From DASQPR01 sp035713725 (GTDB taxonomy: Bacteria > Actinomycetota > Actinomycetes > Mycobacteriales > Micromonosporaceae), in the NCBI GenBank assembly GCA_035713725.1, contig DASTMZ010000110.1:1-27016 (forward strand): a stretch of DNA of 27,016 bases, given 5' to 3'. Below are positions 7,512 through 14,220 of this stretch, piece by piece. The notes under the pieces are model-generated. The model saw only the letters and a program-made list of their open reading frames with translations. It did no database searches and was not told where the DNA came from. Made by a program: the position numbers and the translations under genes. How positions within the stretch are numbered: the first letter of the stretch is position 1; every line of letters begins with the position of its first letter.

Positions 7512-8414
7512 CTAGGCGGTTGCTCGGGCAGCCTTGCGAATTGCCCGCACCAGCTGTGGCTTGGTCATGCTGGTTGCGCCGTTGATGTGCACGCGCCGTG
7601 CCAAAGCGATGAGCTCCGCCTTGGTGTGCTCACTTGGCCCGCCGACGAGGCCGGTGCTCGGCTTGGTACGCGTCGATCGGGCAGCCGAGCGCGGTGTCGC
7701 GCCGCTGGCACGCCGATCACGCGACGCACGGGGCATGTCGCCGCCTGCGTTGGCATGTTCGTCGTCGACTGCCTGTACTTGCACCTGAGCCTGCTCGGCC
7801 ATGTTCTGCGCAGCGGCGGTCGCGGCTTCGGCGAGCGCGCGAGCGGCAGCCATTTGCCGGTGGGCGTGCTCGATGCGGGCTTGCGCCTGCCGCGCCGCCT
7901 GTTCGGCGTCCTTCTGCACGCGGTCGACTTGCGCTTGTACGTCGGCGGTAATGCGTTCGAGGTGTCGAGAGACGTCACGGGTGGCCGCTTCGTGTTCTTG
8001 CTCAACCAGGTGGGCGTGGTGGTTGCGTGCCAACTCGGTGCGGCGCTCCACCTCCTGCTGACCCGTCTTGTTGGCGTCCCGCACGCGCTGCTTGGCCTCG
8101 TTGACGATGGATCTGGCGATATCTGCGCGCGCCTTGGCGTTTTGTGCCTCCGCCAGCGCCTGTTCCTCCGCCGCCTTCGCCTTGGCCACCGCCCCCTTGG
8201 CCCGCCGAAGTCGCGTCTCAACCGACCCCGGCGCCATCGGCAGCCGGTCCATGCCCGAGACCTTCGAGGGCCTGCCGCCGCGCTCGGCCGGTGCGTCTCC
8301 GGCACGCGTTGGCTGACGGTCGCCGGATAGCAGCCACGCCGCGTTGCGTGGTAGATCCTTCAGTCCCGTGACCGCTTGGCCCGCAAGCCGCCTGACTGGA
8401 CGGATATTGGACAT
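7512..8414 (-). CDS. Long coiled-coil protein with C-terminal Rho_N/SAP-like domain
   Basis: A 300-residue protein. Residues 1-60 are basic (MSNIRPVRRLAGQAVTGLKD). About residues 70-215 form an uninterrupted Ala/Glu/Arg/Gln heptad-like coiled coil (for example AKAKAAEEQALAEAQNAKAR). A low-complexity linker follows. The last 40 residues (HTKAELIALARRVHINGATS, MTKPQLVRAIRKAA) match the small helix-extended-helix of Rho N-terminal/SAP-like domains, which usually bind nucleic acid. ATG 8414 has GGAAGG upstream; the frame extends to 8441 without a better site. The same strand continues into the 7478-6804 trio 33 bases later, so it may be cotranscribed. Function unknown; a DNA- or RNA-bridging role is inference. 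Confidence 0.7.
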   Translation of the reverse strand: MSNIRPVRRLAGQAVTGLKDLPRNAAWLLSGDRQPTRAGDAPAERGGRPSKVSGMDRLPMAPGSVETRLRRAKGAVAKAKAAEEQALAEAQNAKARADIARSIVNEAKQRVRDANKTGQQEVERRTELARNHHAHLVEQEHEAATRDVSRHLERITADVQAQVDRVQKDAEQAARQAQARIEHAHRQMAAARALAEAATAAAQNMAEQAQVQVQAVDDEHANAGGDMPRASRDRRASGATPRSAARSTRTKPSTGLVGGPSEHTKAELIALARRVHINGATSMTKPQLVRAIRKAARATA

Positions 8415-8959
8415 CACGTCGTCCTTCCACCTGTCCGGCACTGCACACCCACAGGCGTGCTCAAGGCAGTCACGCCGACACTGCCCTCAACCGACGGTAA
8501 TGGTTCGTCCGGAATCGCGAGGTCGCTTCGCAAGAAGCCAGATAAGCCACCATCTCGGACGAACCTCGATCAACTGACGGTCTCACCGGCCGTGGCAGCG
8601 GCTCGGGGCCTAGAAACGGCTGGTAGGTCGTACGCGGCGTGCGCCGATTCATGCATTCGAATCGCAGATCAATCGCTCGACACCGCGGCGACCCACACTC
8701 TGACACGCTTGTACGAGCAAATGATCTTGCTAATTGGTCGGCCGTGGCAGCCGCAGCCCGGCCCAGCCTGATCGTGACGGCCCTGAGACAGCCCGGCGTC
8801 ACCCTCGCGCGGGGTTGCGTCGTCCAAGGCCGGCATCCGTAATCCAAGATGCGCATCAGTCGACCGCGTCACCACCACCGAGGCCGCGTCGGCATGGGAT
8901 CGACGCCTACGTTGAGCCGACGCGAACGAGACCGACGCGACGACAGGCAATTTTGCGCT
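8415..8959. other. Stretch without a supported gene
   Basis: Overlapping frames on both strands lack family motifs. One forward segment (RSYAACADSCIRIADQ near 8620-8680) resembles cysteine-bearing helices but is too short to name. The left part must hold the promoter of the coiled-coil gene; the right part leads to the hemerythrin promoter. Confidence 0.4.
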
Positions 8960-8984
8960 GTTTGGCGTTGCGCCACCTGGGTAT
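8960..8984 (+). promoter_or_regulatory. Sigma-F/sigma-B-type promoter for the hemerythrin gene
   Basis: GTTT at 8960-8963, a 15-base spacer and GGGTAT at 8979-8984 match the stress sigma-factor consensus of actinobacteria (GTTT-N14-16-GGGTAT). It lies 37 bases ahead of the hemerythrin ATG, a suitable leader length. Confidence 0.65.
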
Positions 8985-9021
8985 TGGCGGACTTCGGGCT
9001 GCTGAGGATGGGGGGACGCAG

Positions 9022-9522
9022 ATGTCGACGGACGCGATCGTGCTGTTGAAGGAAGATCACAAAGAGGTCAAGCGACTGTTTAAGAAGTTTCAGCAGGCTG
9101 GTGCTGAAGCGCACCAAATCAAGGGCAAAATTGTAAATGCGATCGTGGAAGCCTTGACGGTGCACACGTACATCGAGAACGAATGCATGTACCCGGACGT
9201 CCGGCGGCTGCTGCCCGACGTCGAGGATGACGTTCTCGAATCGTACGAGGAACATCATGTGGCAGACGTGCTCTGCATGGAGCTCGCGGCGATGAGCCCA
9301 GACAACGAACACTTTGACGCGAAGACGACGGTGCTGATCGAGAACGTCACCCATCACATCGCGGAGGAGGAGTCCGACTGGTTCCCCAAAGTGCGTGCCG
9401 GGCTGAGTCGCACGCAACTACAGGACCTCGGCGCGCGCATGATCGAACTGAAGAAGAAGGCGCCGCGACGGCCTCGGCAGCCCAGCGCGTTGAAGAAGAC
9501 GATCGACGCGGTGATCTCCTAA
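9022..9522 (+). CDS. Hemerythrin HHE-domain protein
   Basis: A 166-residue cytoplasmic four-helix protein that should bind a non-haem di-iron centre; in actinobacteria such proteins deal with oxygen, peroxide or nitric oxide stress. Candidate ligands are visible in order: His13 (KEDHKEV), His48 and Glu52 (VHTYIENE), His78/79 (EEHHVAD), and His111/112 with Glu115-117 (THHIAEEESDWFP). The C-terminal tail is basic (ELKKKAPRRPRQP). ATG 9022 has a GGGGGA site upstream. The gene stands alone, read from a sigma-F-like promoter, which fits stationary-phase or stress expression. Confidence 0.9.
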   Translation: MSTDAIVLLKEDHKEVKRLFKKFQQAGAEAHQIKGKIVNAIVEALTVHTYIENECMYPDVRRLLPDVEDDVLESYEEHHVADVLCMELAAMSPDNEHFDAKTTVLIENVTHHIAEEESDWFPKVRAGLSRTQLQDLGARMIELKKKAPRRPRQPSALKKTIDAVIS

Positions 9523-9559
9523 CCCGTTCGTACGATTCGTCGCGGCGATGATTGCGTCC

Positions 9560-9970
9560 CATCGCATCAACGGTCCCGACGGCGACGGGCACCCTACGAG
9601 CAAGCGTCCGCGGTCCAGCGATCCGCCAACCTCGCCCACCACAACGTGCGCGGGCTGCTTGCCGGACCACCACCGTTCTGCGCGGCGCACACAACATGCT
9701 GCGCCCCGACGGCATCGCTGTAATCACCGCCCGGCCCTTGGAGAAAGGGCGGCCAGCGTATCGACCTGCCATCCGCGACCATCACGGCGGCCACCACGGT
9801 CGGCTTCATCCCCCCTTCGAGCGGTGCGTCGCGTTGCTGGCTGCGGTCCGCGGCAACCATCTCGTCGCCCGACCGTCGTTCTGCAACTCCAGCAAGTGCG
9901 CCACCTCCGCAGCTGACACATCCCGATGCACCTCATTGCCCACGAGGACGTCCTCGTCCTCGACAAGTGA
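9560..9970 (+). pseudogene. TRM11-like / DNA methyltransferase C-terminal remnant
   Basis: Joined frames give ANLAHHNVRG, VLRGAHNMLRPDGIAVITAR (the post-motif strand of SAM-dependent methyltransferases), RKGGQRIDLPSATI, PPFERCVALLAAVRGNHLVA, RPSF, then QLQQVRHLRS, a TGA, and IPMHLIAHEDVLVLDK with its own stop at 9968. The order matches actinobacterial TRM11-family methyltransferases, whose ends read roughly FFxLxxVRxxxxxGxPxHxIAHEDVLV. The N-terminal SAM-binding motif is gone, and at least two frameshifts and one nonsense codon are needed, so it is dead. Confidence 0.65.
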
Positions 9971-10107
9971 TTTATCGGTAGCGGCCGGATCGGCGCGACC
10001 TGAACACCCAGCGGCGCGCCACCAGGTCAGCCGTGACCGAACGCATTCGACGTCCCCGGGTGTCGGGCCCCGGTTTGGATGCCGCGGTTGCGGGTCGTGC
10101 GGCAAGC

Positions 10108-10336
10108 GTGAGCGAGATTCTCGGCGACGCCAAGATACGCCGAGGCTCACCCGAAGCAGGTGAATGAGGGTGTCGAAGAGGTCGGCCGCGAGGCCGCGAG
10201 ACGCACCGGCGACCGCTACGACAAAGGTCCTGGCGAACATGAAGAACAACAAGAGTTCCCGTTGCTTCGAGAGTCGCTCGATGAGCAGACTCTGGAAAGC
10301 ATGGCTGCACAGCTCCGCGAGGCGGAAGGTCTCTGA
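10108..10336 (+). pseudogene. MT0933-like antitoxin start joined to a hemerythrin-like tail
   Basis: VSEILGDAK, a one-base frameshift near 10131, then YAEAHPKQVNEGVEEVG and REAARRTGDRYDK resemble the MT0933-type antitoxin family (K-HPxQVNEGVxxxGxxxDxxTGxKY). The frame then runs into EHEEQQEFPLLRESLDEQ and LESMAAQLREAEGL, which looks like the last helix of a hemerythrin domain. The join suggests a deletion that fused two genes. A strong hairpin follows after about 40 bases. Identification rests on pattern memory only. Confidence 0.4.
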
Positions 10337-10378
10337 GGAGCCGTTGCACTTGCACGGGAAGCCTACGGATTCCAGCGT

Positions 10379-10412
10379 CACGAGGCGCCGGTCGAAAGTC
10401 CGGCGCCTCGTG
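10379..10412. terminator. Strong hairpin terminator
   Basis: CACGAGGCGCCGG (10379-10391) and CCGGCGCCTCGTG (10400-10412) form a perfect 13-bp GC-rich stem around the 8-base loop TCGAAAGT. No U tract follows, which is common for actinobacterial terminators. It could serve either strand. Confidence 0.7.
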
Positions 10413-10448
10413 CGTACCCCGTTCGGAAAAAATCGACCGGATCTGTCG

Positions 10449-10683
10449 ACTGATCGATGTGACACCGTCACCGCGATGGTCGAACGATGTTCGCACCAGG
10501 GTGGACCCTGGGCGACGGCGACGTCGTCACGGTAGGCGGGGCCGCATGCGTCGTCGGCCCGTGGCACGGCAGTACGTCCCGCCTCACCGACGGCGTGGTA
10601 GTTAATGCTCCGGCGGCCAGCGACAACCGCGTACTCGGATGCAGGCCGACAAAGTCGAGGTGTCGCTGCCCTGGGCCTACCGC
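10449..10683 (+). pseudogene. Rieske-type 2Fe-2S protein remnant
   Basis: Joined frames read TVTAMVERCSHQGGP, then LGDGDVVTVGGAACVVGPWH and GSTSRLTDGVVVNAPAASDN, then ADKVEVSLPW after another shift. This is the Rieske pattern C-x-H ... C-P-W-H-G-S-x-F-R-L-x-D-G-x-V-V-x-G-P-A, with the second cluster cysteine replaced by glycine (GPWHGS). The two frameshifts plus the lost ligand show that it is inactive. The N-terminal half (often a DUF2231 membrane part in such proteins) is missing. Confidence 0.65.
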
Positions 10684-10976
10684 CGGCGGTCCCAGTACAG
10701 GCGTCGATGGGCAGCCTTGATGGTCACCGCGTACGCCGCCCCGCCCAGGCCGTTGCGGGCCAATGCCGCCCGCGCGACGTTCGCACCTGCTGCGCCGTGG
10801 ACTCCGCCGCCCGGGTGAGCCGAGGCGCTTGCCAGGTATAGGCGATCGATTGGCGTGTCGGCGCGACCAAGCCCCACGGTCGGGCGGAATACCAGTTGCT
10901 GATGAATCGCGGACGTGGCGCCGTTGAGGGCGCCGCGATGCAGGTACCGGAACGTCAGAGCTACCAGCGATACCAA
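10677..10976 (-). pseudogene. C-terminal piece of a phytoene-desaturase-like FAD oxidoreductase
   Basis: ALNGATSAIHQQLVFRPTVG, TPIDRLYLASASAHPGGGVH and GAAGANVARAALARN match the conserved end of CrtI-like NAD(P)/FAD-dependent oxidoreductases (Q-x-x-x-RP...TPIxxLYLxSASxHPGGGVHG). Family members have about 500 residues; only the last 90 or so are left. The frame begins in sequence shared with the end of the neighbouring 56-residue gene, so the 5' part was deleted at that junction. Not functional. Confidence 0.7.
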
Positions 10977-11131
10977 CGGCCGCGGCTACCCGCTGCTGTA
11001 GTTCCTCGTGCCACGAACCCGATCACCCAAATCACCAGCACGACCAGTGCGATCCACCACAGGACATGTACCGCGAAACCGAGACCGCCCAGGATCAGTG
11101 CCAGCAGCAGCACGAGTAGCAGAATTGCCAT
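10961..11131 (-). CDS. Small hydrophobic actinobacterial membrane protein
   Basis: A 56-residue two-helix membrane protein: AILLLVLLLALILGGLGFA, then VLWWIALVVLVIWVIGFVAR, ending GRWYRW. This architecture, including the VLWW/VLWWVAL turn and the RWYRW end, is that of a widespread family of tiny hydrophobic proteins in actinobacteria. ATG 11131 has GGAGGAGGTGG just upstream, far better than any start in the longer open frame to 11410. A sigma-F-like promoter precedes it, suggesting stress induction. Function unknown. Confidence 0.8.
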   Translation of the reverse strand: MAILLLVLLLALILGGLGFAVHVLWWIALVVLVIWVIGFVARGTTAAGSRGRWYRW

Positions 11132-11163
11132 GGTGCGTCCACCTCCTCCATCGATGGCCGCCG

Positions 11164-11189
11164 GTACCCATACCGCGCGGCGTCCAAAC
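11164..11189 (-). promoter_or_regulatory. Sigma-F/sigma-B-type promoter for the small hydrophobic protein
   Basis: On the minus strand GTTT (11189-11186), a 16-base spacer, and GGGTAC (11169-11164) fit GTTT-N14-16-GGGTAY. The start codon is 33 bases further on. Confidence 0.6.
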
Positions 11190-11294
11190 CAGCGTCCGCA
11201 GCGCCAGGTGCCTGACTGACGAAGACTGTGTTCGTCGATGGCCCGTGCGGCCGACCACGTCGAGCATGGCCTAGCGCCCGGTCGATTTAGTGAC

Positions 11295-11790
11295 TCAGTC
11301 CGATTCGCTGACGCGGCGCACCGCGAGAACCGCGACGTCATCGGTGGCTGCTTCGTCGCCCAGTAGTGCGGCGATTTCGCTCGCGCACATTTGGTCGGCG
11401 TGACCGGCATTTACCGCGGTTGCAAGCATCGCGAGCCCGTCGCGGATCGGCCGGTTCCGGCGTTCGATGAGACCGTCGGTATAGAAGAACAAGCCACGAC
11501 CTGGCGGGACGCAGGCGACCAATGTCGCCGCTGATCGTGGTGTCCGACCCATCGGAGATGATCGCAGCCGGGTCCACAGCGACGTCCGGGAGCCCGACTC
11601 CGGTGCAAGACATGCGCGGCGTATGGGTCCGGGTGCGCGACGAGGACGGGTTGGATCAGTCCGTGCGTGGCGCAATCGCCGACGCGTTGCCCTTGCCGGA
11701 AGGCACGGAGCATGCGCTGGCGCTTGAGTTTGATTACCGCGAGGTCTGACTCAACGCCGACCTCGGCGGCCCGCGCCGCAAGAAGGGGGC
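11295..11790 (-). pseudogene. SpoIIE/RsbU-like PP2C phosphatase C-terminal remnant
   Basis: Joined frames give ATHGLIQPVLVAHPDPYAAH, GVGLPDVAVDPAA, then VPPGRGLFFYTDGLIERRNR, IRDGLAMLATAV and ATDDVAVLAVRR. These are the final motifs of SpoIIE-type serine phosphatases (AGHPPP...G-x-PLGV...LxxYTDGLxExR...DDxAVLxxR), which dephosphorylate STAS-type anti-anti-sigma factors. At least two frameshifts separate the parts and the N-terminal sensor half is absent. It would have been the natural partner of the STAS genes on either side. Confidence 0.7.
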
Positions 11791-11792
11791 GG

Positions 11793-11999
11793 TTAGTCGC
11801 AGCCCGGCGCCGCTTCGTCTGGGGCTGGCACGACATCGACCGAGCGCAGGCGGGTCGCCTGCGGACAATCTGGGTTGAGGCAAGTTACGACGGTCTCCAA
11901 AGTCACCTGGCTACCGTCGGTGCGGACCTGTGCGCGTTCGACATTCTGTGACCCGCAGTGCGGGCAGCGCGAGATATCGCCGGCGGTGGGGTAGACCAT
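11793..11999 (-). CDS. Small zinc-ribbon protein
   Basis: A 68-residue protein beginning MVYPTAGDISRCPHCGSQNV; CPHC and CLNPDC supply four cysteines for one zinc ribbon. The DGSQVTLETVVTC strand between them fits. ATG 11999 has GGAGGAG about 11 bases upstream. In the upstream sequence another frame reads GQTCNQDSCVNRFEIAWD, reminiscent of the second half of such ribbons, so an older duplicate may have decayed there. Role unknown; such mini-proteins are common in actinobacteria. Confidence 0.55.
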   Translation of the reverse strand: MVYPTAGDISRCPHCGSQNVERAQVRTDGSQVTLETVVTCLNPDCPQATRLRSVDVVPAPDEAAPGCD

Positions 12000-12157
12000 C
12001 TATCCATGCTCCTCCCTGTGCGGCCTGAATACGAGGGCTTCGGCATCCGGAGCACGCCGCATCCCAAGCGATCTCGAAGCGGTTGACACATGAGTCTTGG
12101 TTGCAAGTCTGGCCCGCGGCCACGGCGGACAATAAGCCCAGCATTGCGTGTGGGGCG

Positions 12158-12454
12158 TTACGCGGGTCGGGTTGGGGGTTGTTCGCGTTTCGCCGCGGAT
12201 AGGTGTTCGCGTATGCCGGTCATCTCGAGTTTCTGTTGTATGACGTTGGCGATGTTGACGAGTTGATATTCAGCCCCGTGCTGATCGGCGAGGCGCCGGC
12301 CGCGAAGCAAGACGGTCAGGCCGCCGAGTCGATAAAAGGTCAGACCGCCTAGGTCAAGAACAAGCCGGCTGACGCCGGTGTGGACGCGACGCGGTTGAGC
12401 AGTCTGTTGACCGGTGTGCGGGTTGTCGTGCCGAGTCGAGATGGACAACGTCAC
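12158..12454 (-). CDS. Shortened STAS-domain protein, module copy 2
   Basis: A 98-residue paralogue of the STAS protein at 4752-5129. LVLDLGGLTFYRLGGLTVLL, RGRRLADQHGAEYQL and LEMTGIREHL align with the other copy from its central strand to its last helix. The N-terminal strand with the GELDLSG segment is not recognisable; in its place stands MTLSISTRHDNPHTGQQTAQ. The GTG 12454 has an excellent GGAGGAG site, so a product is probably made. The phosphoacceptor loop reads Y-R-L-G-G-L and has no Ser/Thr. It may be a truncated remnant or a STAS protein that works without phosphorylation. Confidence 0.65.
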   Translation of the reverse strand: MTLSISTRHDNPHTGQQTAQPRRVHTGVSRLVLDLGGLTFYRLGGLTVLLRGRRLADQHGAEYQLVNIANVIQQKLEMTGIREHLSAAKREQPPTRPA

Positions 12455-12550
12455 GAGGCTCCTCCGATTCCGGGATGCGATGGTTGCTTGTGTACCGCTT
12501 CACACGCGTCGGTCCGTGATGAGCGGACGGCCTTGTCGCGCCTTGAAACG

Positions 12551-12585
12551 TGTCCCGCCAGTCATGCTGAATGACTGGCGGGACA
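12551..12585. terminator. Perfect hairpin terminator below hsp20 copy 2
   Basis: TGTCCCGCCAGTCAT and ATGACTGGCGGGACA form a perfect 15-bp stem with the loop GCTGA. On the minus strand it follows the small gene at 12647 by about 60 bases and ends before the STAS gene, so it likely closes the hsp20 transcript and separates the STAS gene. Confidence 0.75.
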
Positions 12586-12646
12586 GGAGCACGGTGCCGT
12601 CCGCGCGTCGGTGTCGATCGCTCACCTCCGGCTCGTTGCGGATGGA

Positions 12647-12880
12647 TCACCTCCCTTCAGATCGCCTGCTGGCGTCGTCGCGGCGCGGTGGATCGCTGAA
12701 TGGCGTTGGTGTCGGCGAGGTCGCCGGGTTCGACTGGGACGGGGGCTGCCAGGCGGCGGCGATCAGCGTGTCGAATTCCCCGCGTACCAGCTCGGCATCG
12801 CTGTTGACGAGGTCGGTGAACGCCTCGTCGAACCCGCGGTCCCATTCCGGAGACAGCGCCGTTGTCGGTGTTGTCATCAT
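12647..12880 (-). CDS. Small unknown protein downstream of hsp20, module copy 2
   Basis: A protein of about 77 residues, starting MMTTPTTALSPEWDRGFDEA, with DEAFTDLVNSDAELVRG and EFDTLIAAAW shared in pattern with the gene at 5286-5618. The C-terminal part is Pro/Ser/Arg-rich. Start is ATG 12880 (or GTG 12889); the upstream sequence GGGTGGTGAG may serve as ribosome binding site. It follows hsp20 by about 60 bases on the same strand and precedes the hairpin, so the two are probably one transcript. Unrecognised family; conserved linkage to hsp20 in two modules is its best evidence. Confidence 0.6.
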   Translation of the reverse strand: MMTTPTTALSPEWDRGFDEAFTDLVNSDAELVRGEFDTLIAAAWQPPSQSNPATSPTPTPFSDPPRRDDASRRSEGR

Positions 12881-12941
12881 GCTCACCACCCACGTTGACT
12901 GCGGTCATACTCGGCTGCGTGCCCAGCGGAGGGTCGATCGG

Positions 12942-13382
12942 TCAGGCTTCGATCACCTTCTTCTCATCGCGGCCGCCGACCGTGATCTTGCGTGGCTTCG
13001 CTTGCTCGGCGATCGGGATACGAAGTCGCAGGACACCGTTGTCGTAGCTCGCGTCGATTTTGCTGGTGTCCAGTGCGTCGCCGAGGAACAGCTGCCGGGA
13101 GAACACCCCGAGGGGTCGTTCGGAAAGCTGCATCACGGCCTCGTCGCCCATGTCAAGCGGTCGGCGTTCGGCGCGCACCGTGAGCACGTTGCGTTCCACG
13201 TCGACGTCGATCGAGTCCCGGGCCACCCCGGGCAAGTCGAATGCGATGACGAACTCGGCGCCGTTGCGGTAAGCGTCGGCAGGCATCGCGGTCGGATGCG
13301 ACCAGGTCCCGGTCTGCGGGGTGCCGAACAGCTGCTGTGCCAGCCGGTTCATCTCCGTGAATGGTTCGCTGCGCATCAACAT
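12942..13382 (-). CDS. hsp20: Small heat-shock protein Hsp20/alpha-crystallin, module copy 2
   Basis: A 146-residue holdase chaperone, same length and layout as copy 1. The arm MLMRSEPFTEMNRLAQQLFG, the domain signature AEFVIAFDLPGV, NVLTVRAERRPLDMG, GVFSRQLFLGDALD and ASYDNGVLRLRIP, and the tail AEQAKPRKITV are all present. ATG 13382 has AAGGAGG upstream. Differences from copy 1 are mostly conservative and cluster in the arm, around residues 54-63 and at the C-terminal end, so both copies look selected. The intact divergent regulator at 13499 shares its promoter region. Confidence 0.95.
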   Translation of the reverse strand: MLMRSEPFTEMNRLAQQLFGTPQTGTWSHPTAMPADAYRNGAEFVIAFDLPGVARDSIDVDVERNVLTVRAERRPLDMGDEAVMQLSERPLGVFSRQLFLGDALDTSKIDASYDNGVLRLRIPIAEQAKPRKITVGGRDEKKVIEA

Positions 13383-13430
13383 CGTTGGCCTCCTTCGTCT
13401 CGACGGTGCGGGTCAATGCGCGTTACTGTT

Positions 13431-13459
13431 GTTCTATCACGTCATCACAATGACGACAA
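13431..13459 (-). promoter_or_regulatory. hsp20 promoter with RheA-like operator, copy 2
   Basis: Minus strand TTGTCG (13459-13454), 17-base spacer, TAGAAC (13436-13431). The inverted repeat CGTCATC-N5-GACGACA (13440-13458) covers the same promoter positions as in copy 1. It lies in the short gap between the divergent hsp20 and regulator genes, so it may also autoregulate the regulator. Confidence 0.7.
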
Positions 13460-13498
13460 GGGGTCAGTCAGCGATGAGATGACGGTGGGGAGGTACGA

Positions 13499-14188
13499 AT
13501 GGTCGACGCCGAAAGCGCCGTGCACCGGCTCGCCGGCGATCACGGGCCGCCACTCGACTTGGCCGTCGCGGCAGTGGCGGTCGCGGCCGTCGCCGCTCGC
13601 GCGACGAGACCAACACCGGACACCGGCGGTGGCGACGGCGCCTTGCCAACAGCCGAGGCGTTAGATGCGTTGGTGGTGCTGCGATGGCTGCAGACCGAAC
13701 TGACCACAATCGAACCCACCCTGATCCGGGCCGCCCGCCAGGCGGGCGCCAGTTGGCAACTCATCGCACCTGCATTGGGCGTGGCCAGCCGGCAAGCCGC
13801 CGAACGCCGATACCTGCGGCTAACACCCGCCGCCGCCGGGCAGCCAGACACCCGCGAGGCCCGGGTACGCGCCGAACGTGACCGCCGCGCTGGTATCCGG
13901 GCGGTCGATCAATGGGCCAACGCGAACACGGCCGACCTGCGCCGACTCGCCGGCCAAATCACCGCGCTGACCGACCTGGGCGCCGACGCTGCCGCAGACA
14001 TTGACCGACTACACCGCGCTCTCGCCGACCCCGACGCCACCGCCCTGCCCGCCCTGCTCATCGAAACGCGCCGCCACCTGACCGCCCACACCGGGCTCGG
14101 TGATCAGGTCGACGCCATCGACACCCACACCCGGCAGATCCGAAGCGACAGCACCAATCCTCGAGGTGGCCACGGCGCCACCGGCTAG
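13499..14188 (+). CDS. HSP18-type transcriptional regulator, intact
   Basis: A 229-residue cytoplasmic regulator of the kind annotated as HSP18 transcriptional regulator in actinobacteria. Residues 50-78 form an amphipathic helix region (AEALDALVVLRWLQTELTTI). A helix-turn-helix lies at about 79-106 (AARQAGASWQLIAPALGVAS, RQAAERRYLRL). Residues 120-225 are helical, with VDQWANANTADLRRLAGQIT. ATG 13499 has GGGGAGG close upstream. It is divergent from hsp20 copy 2 with the palindrome between. Likely represses hsp20 and itself, and since the copy-1 regulator is broken, possibly the other hsp20 as well. Sequence does not reveal the inducing signal. Confidence 0.8.
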   Translation: MVDAESAVHRLAGDHGPPLDLAVAAVAVAAVAARATRPTPDTGGGDGALPTAEALDALVVLRWLQTELTTIEPTLIRAARQAGASWQLIAPALGVASRQAAERRYLRLTPAAAGQPDTREARVRAERDRRAGIRAVDQWANANTADLRRLAGQITALTDLGADAAADIDRLHRALADPDATALPALLIETRRHLTAHTGLGDQVDAIDTHTRQIRSDSTNPRGGHGATG

Positions 14189-14220
14189 CTCGCCGGCCGC
14201 GCAGACTGCGGGCAAGCCCC

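Noticed and set aside
7464..8330. Long forward frame of 288 codons opposite the coiled-coil gene
   Set aside because: Antisense shadow of a GC-rich Ala/Arg coiled coil; no motif or ribosome binding site.
11522..11749. Forward frame of 75 codons with EGTEHALALEFDYREV
   Set aside because: It lies opposite the SpoIIE-type phosphatase remnant, whose motifs on the minus strand are much clearer.
12414..13664. Long forward frame of 416 codons across the second hsp20 module
   Set aside because: It runs antisense to hsp20 and through the hairpin and promoter; no family pattern.
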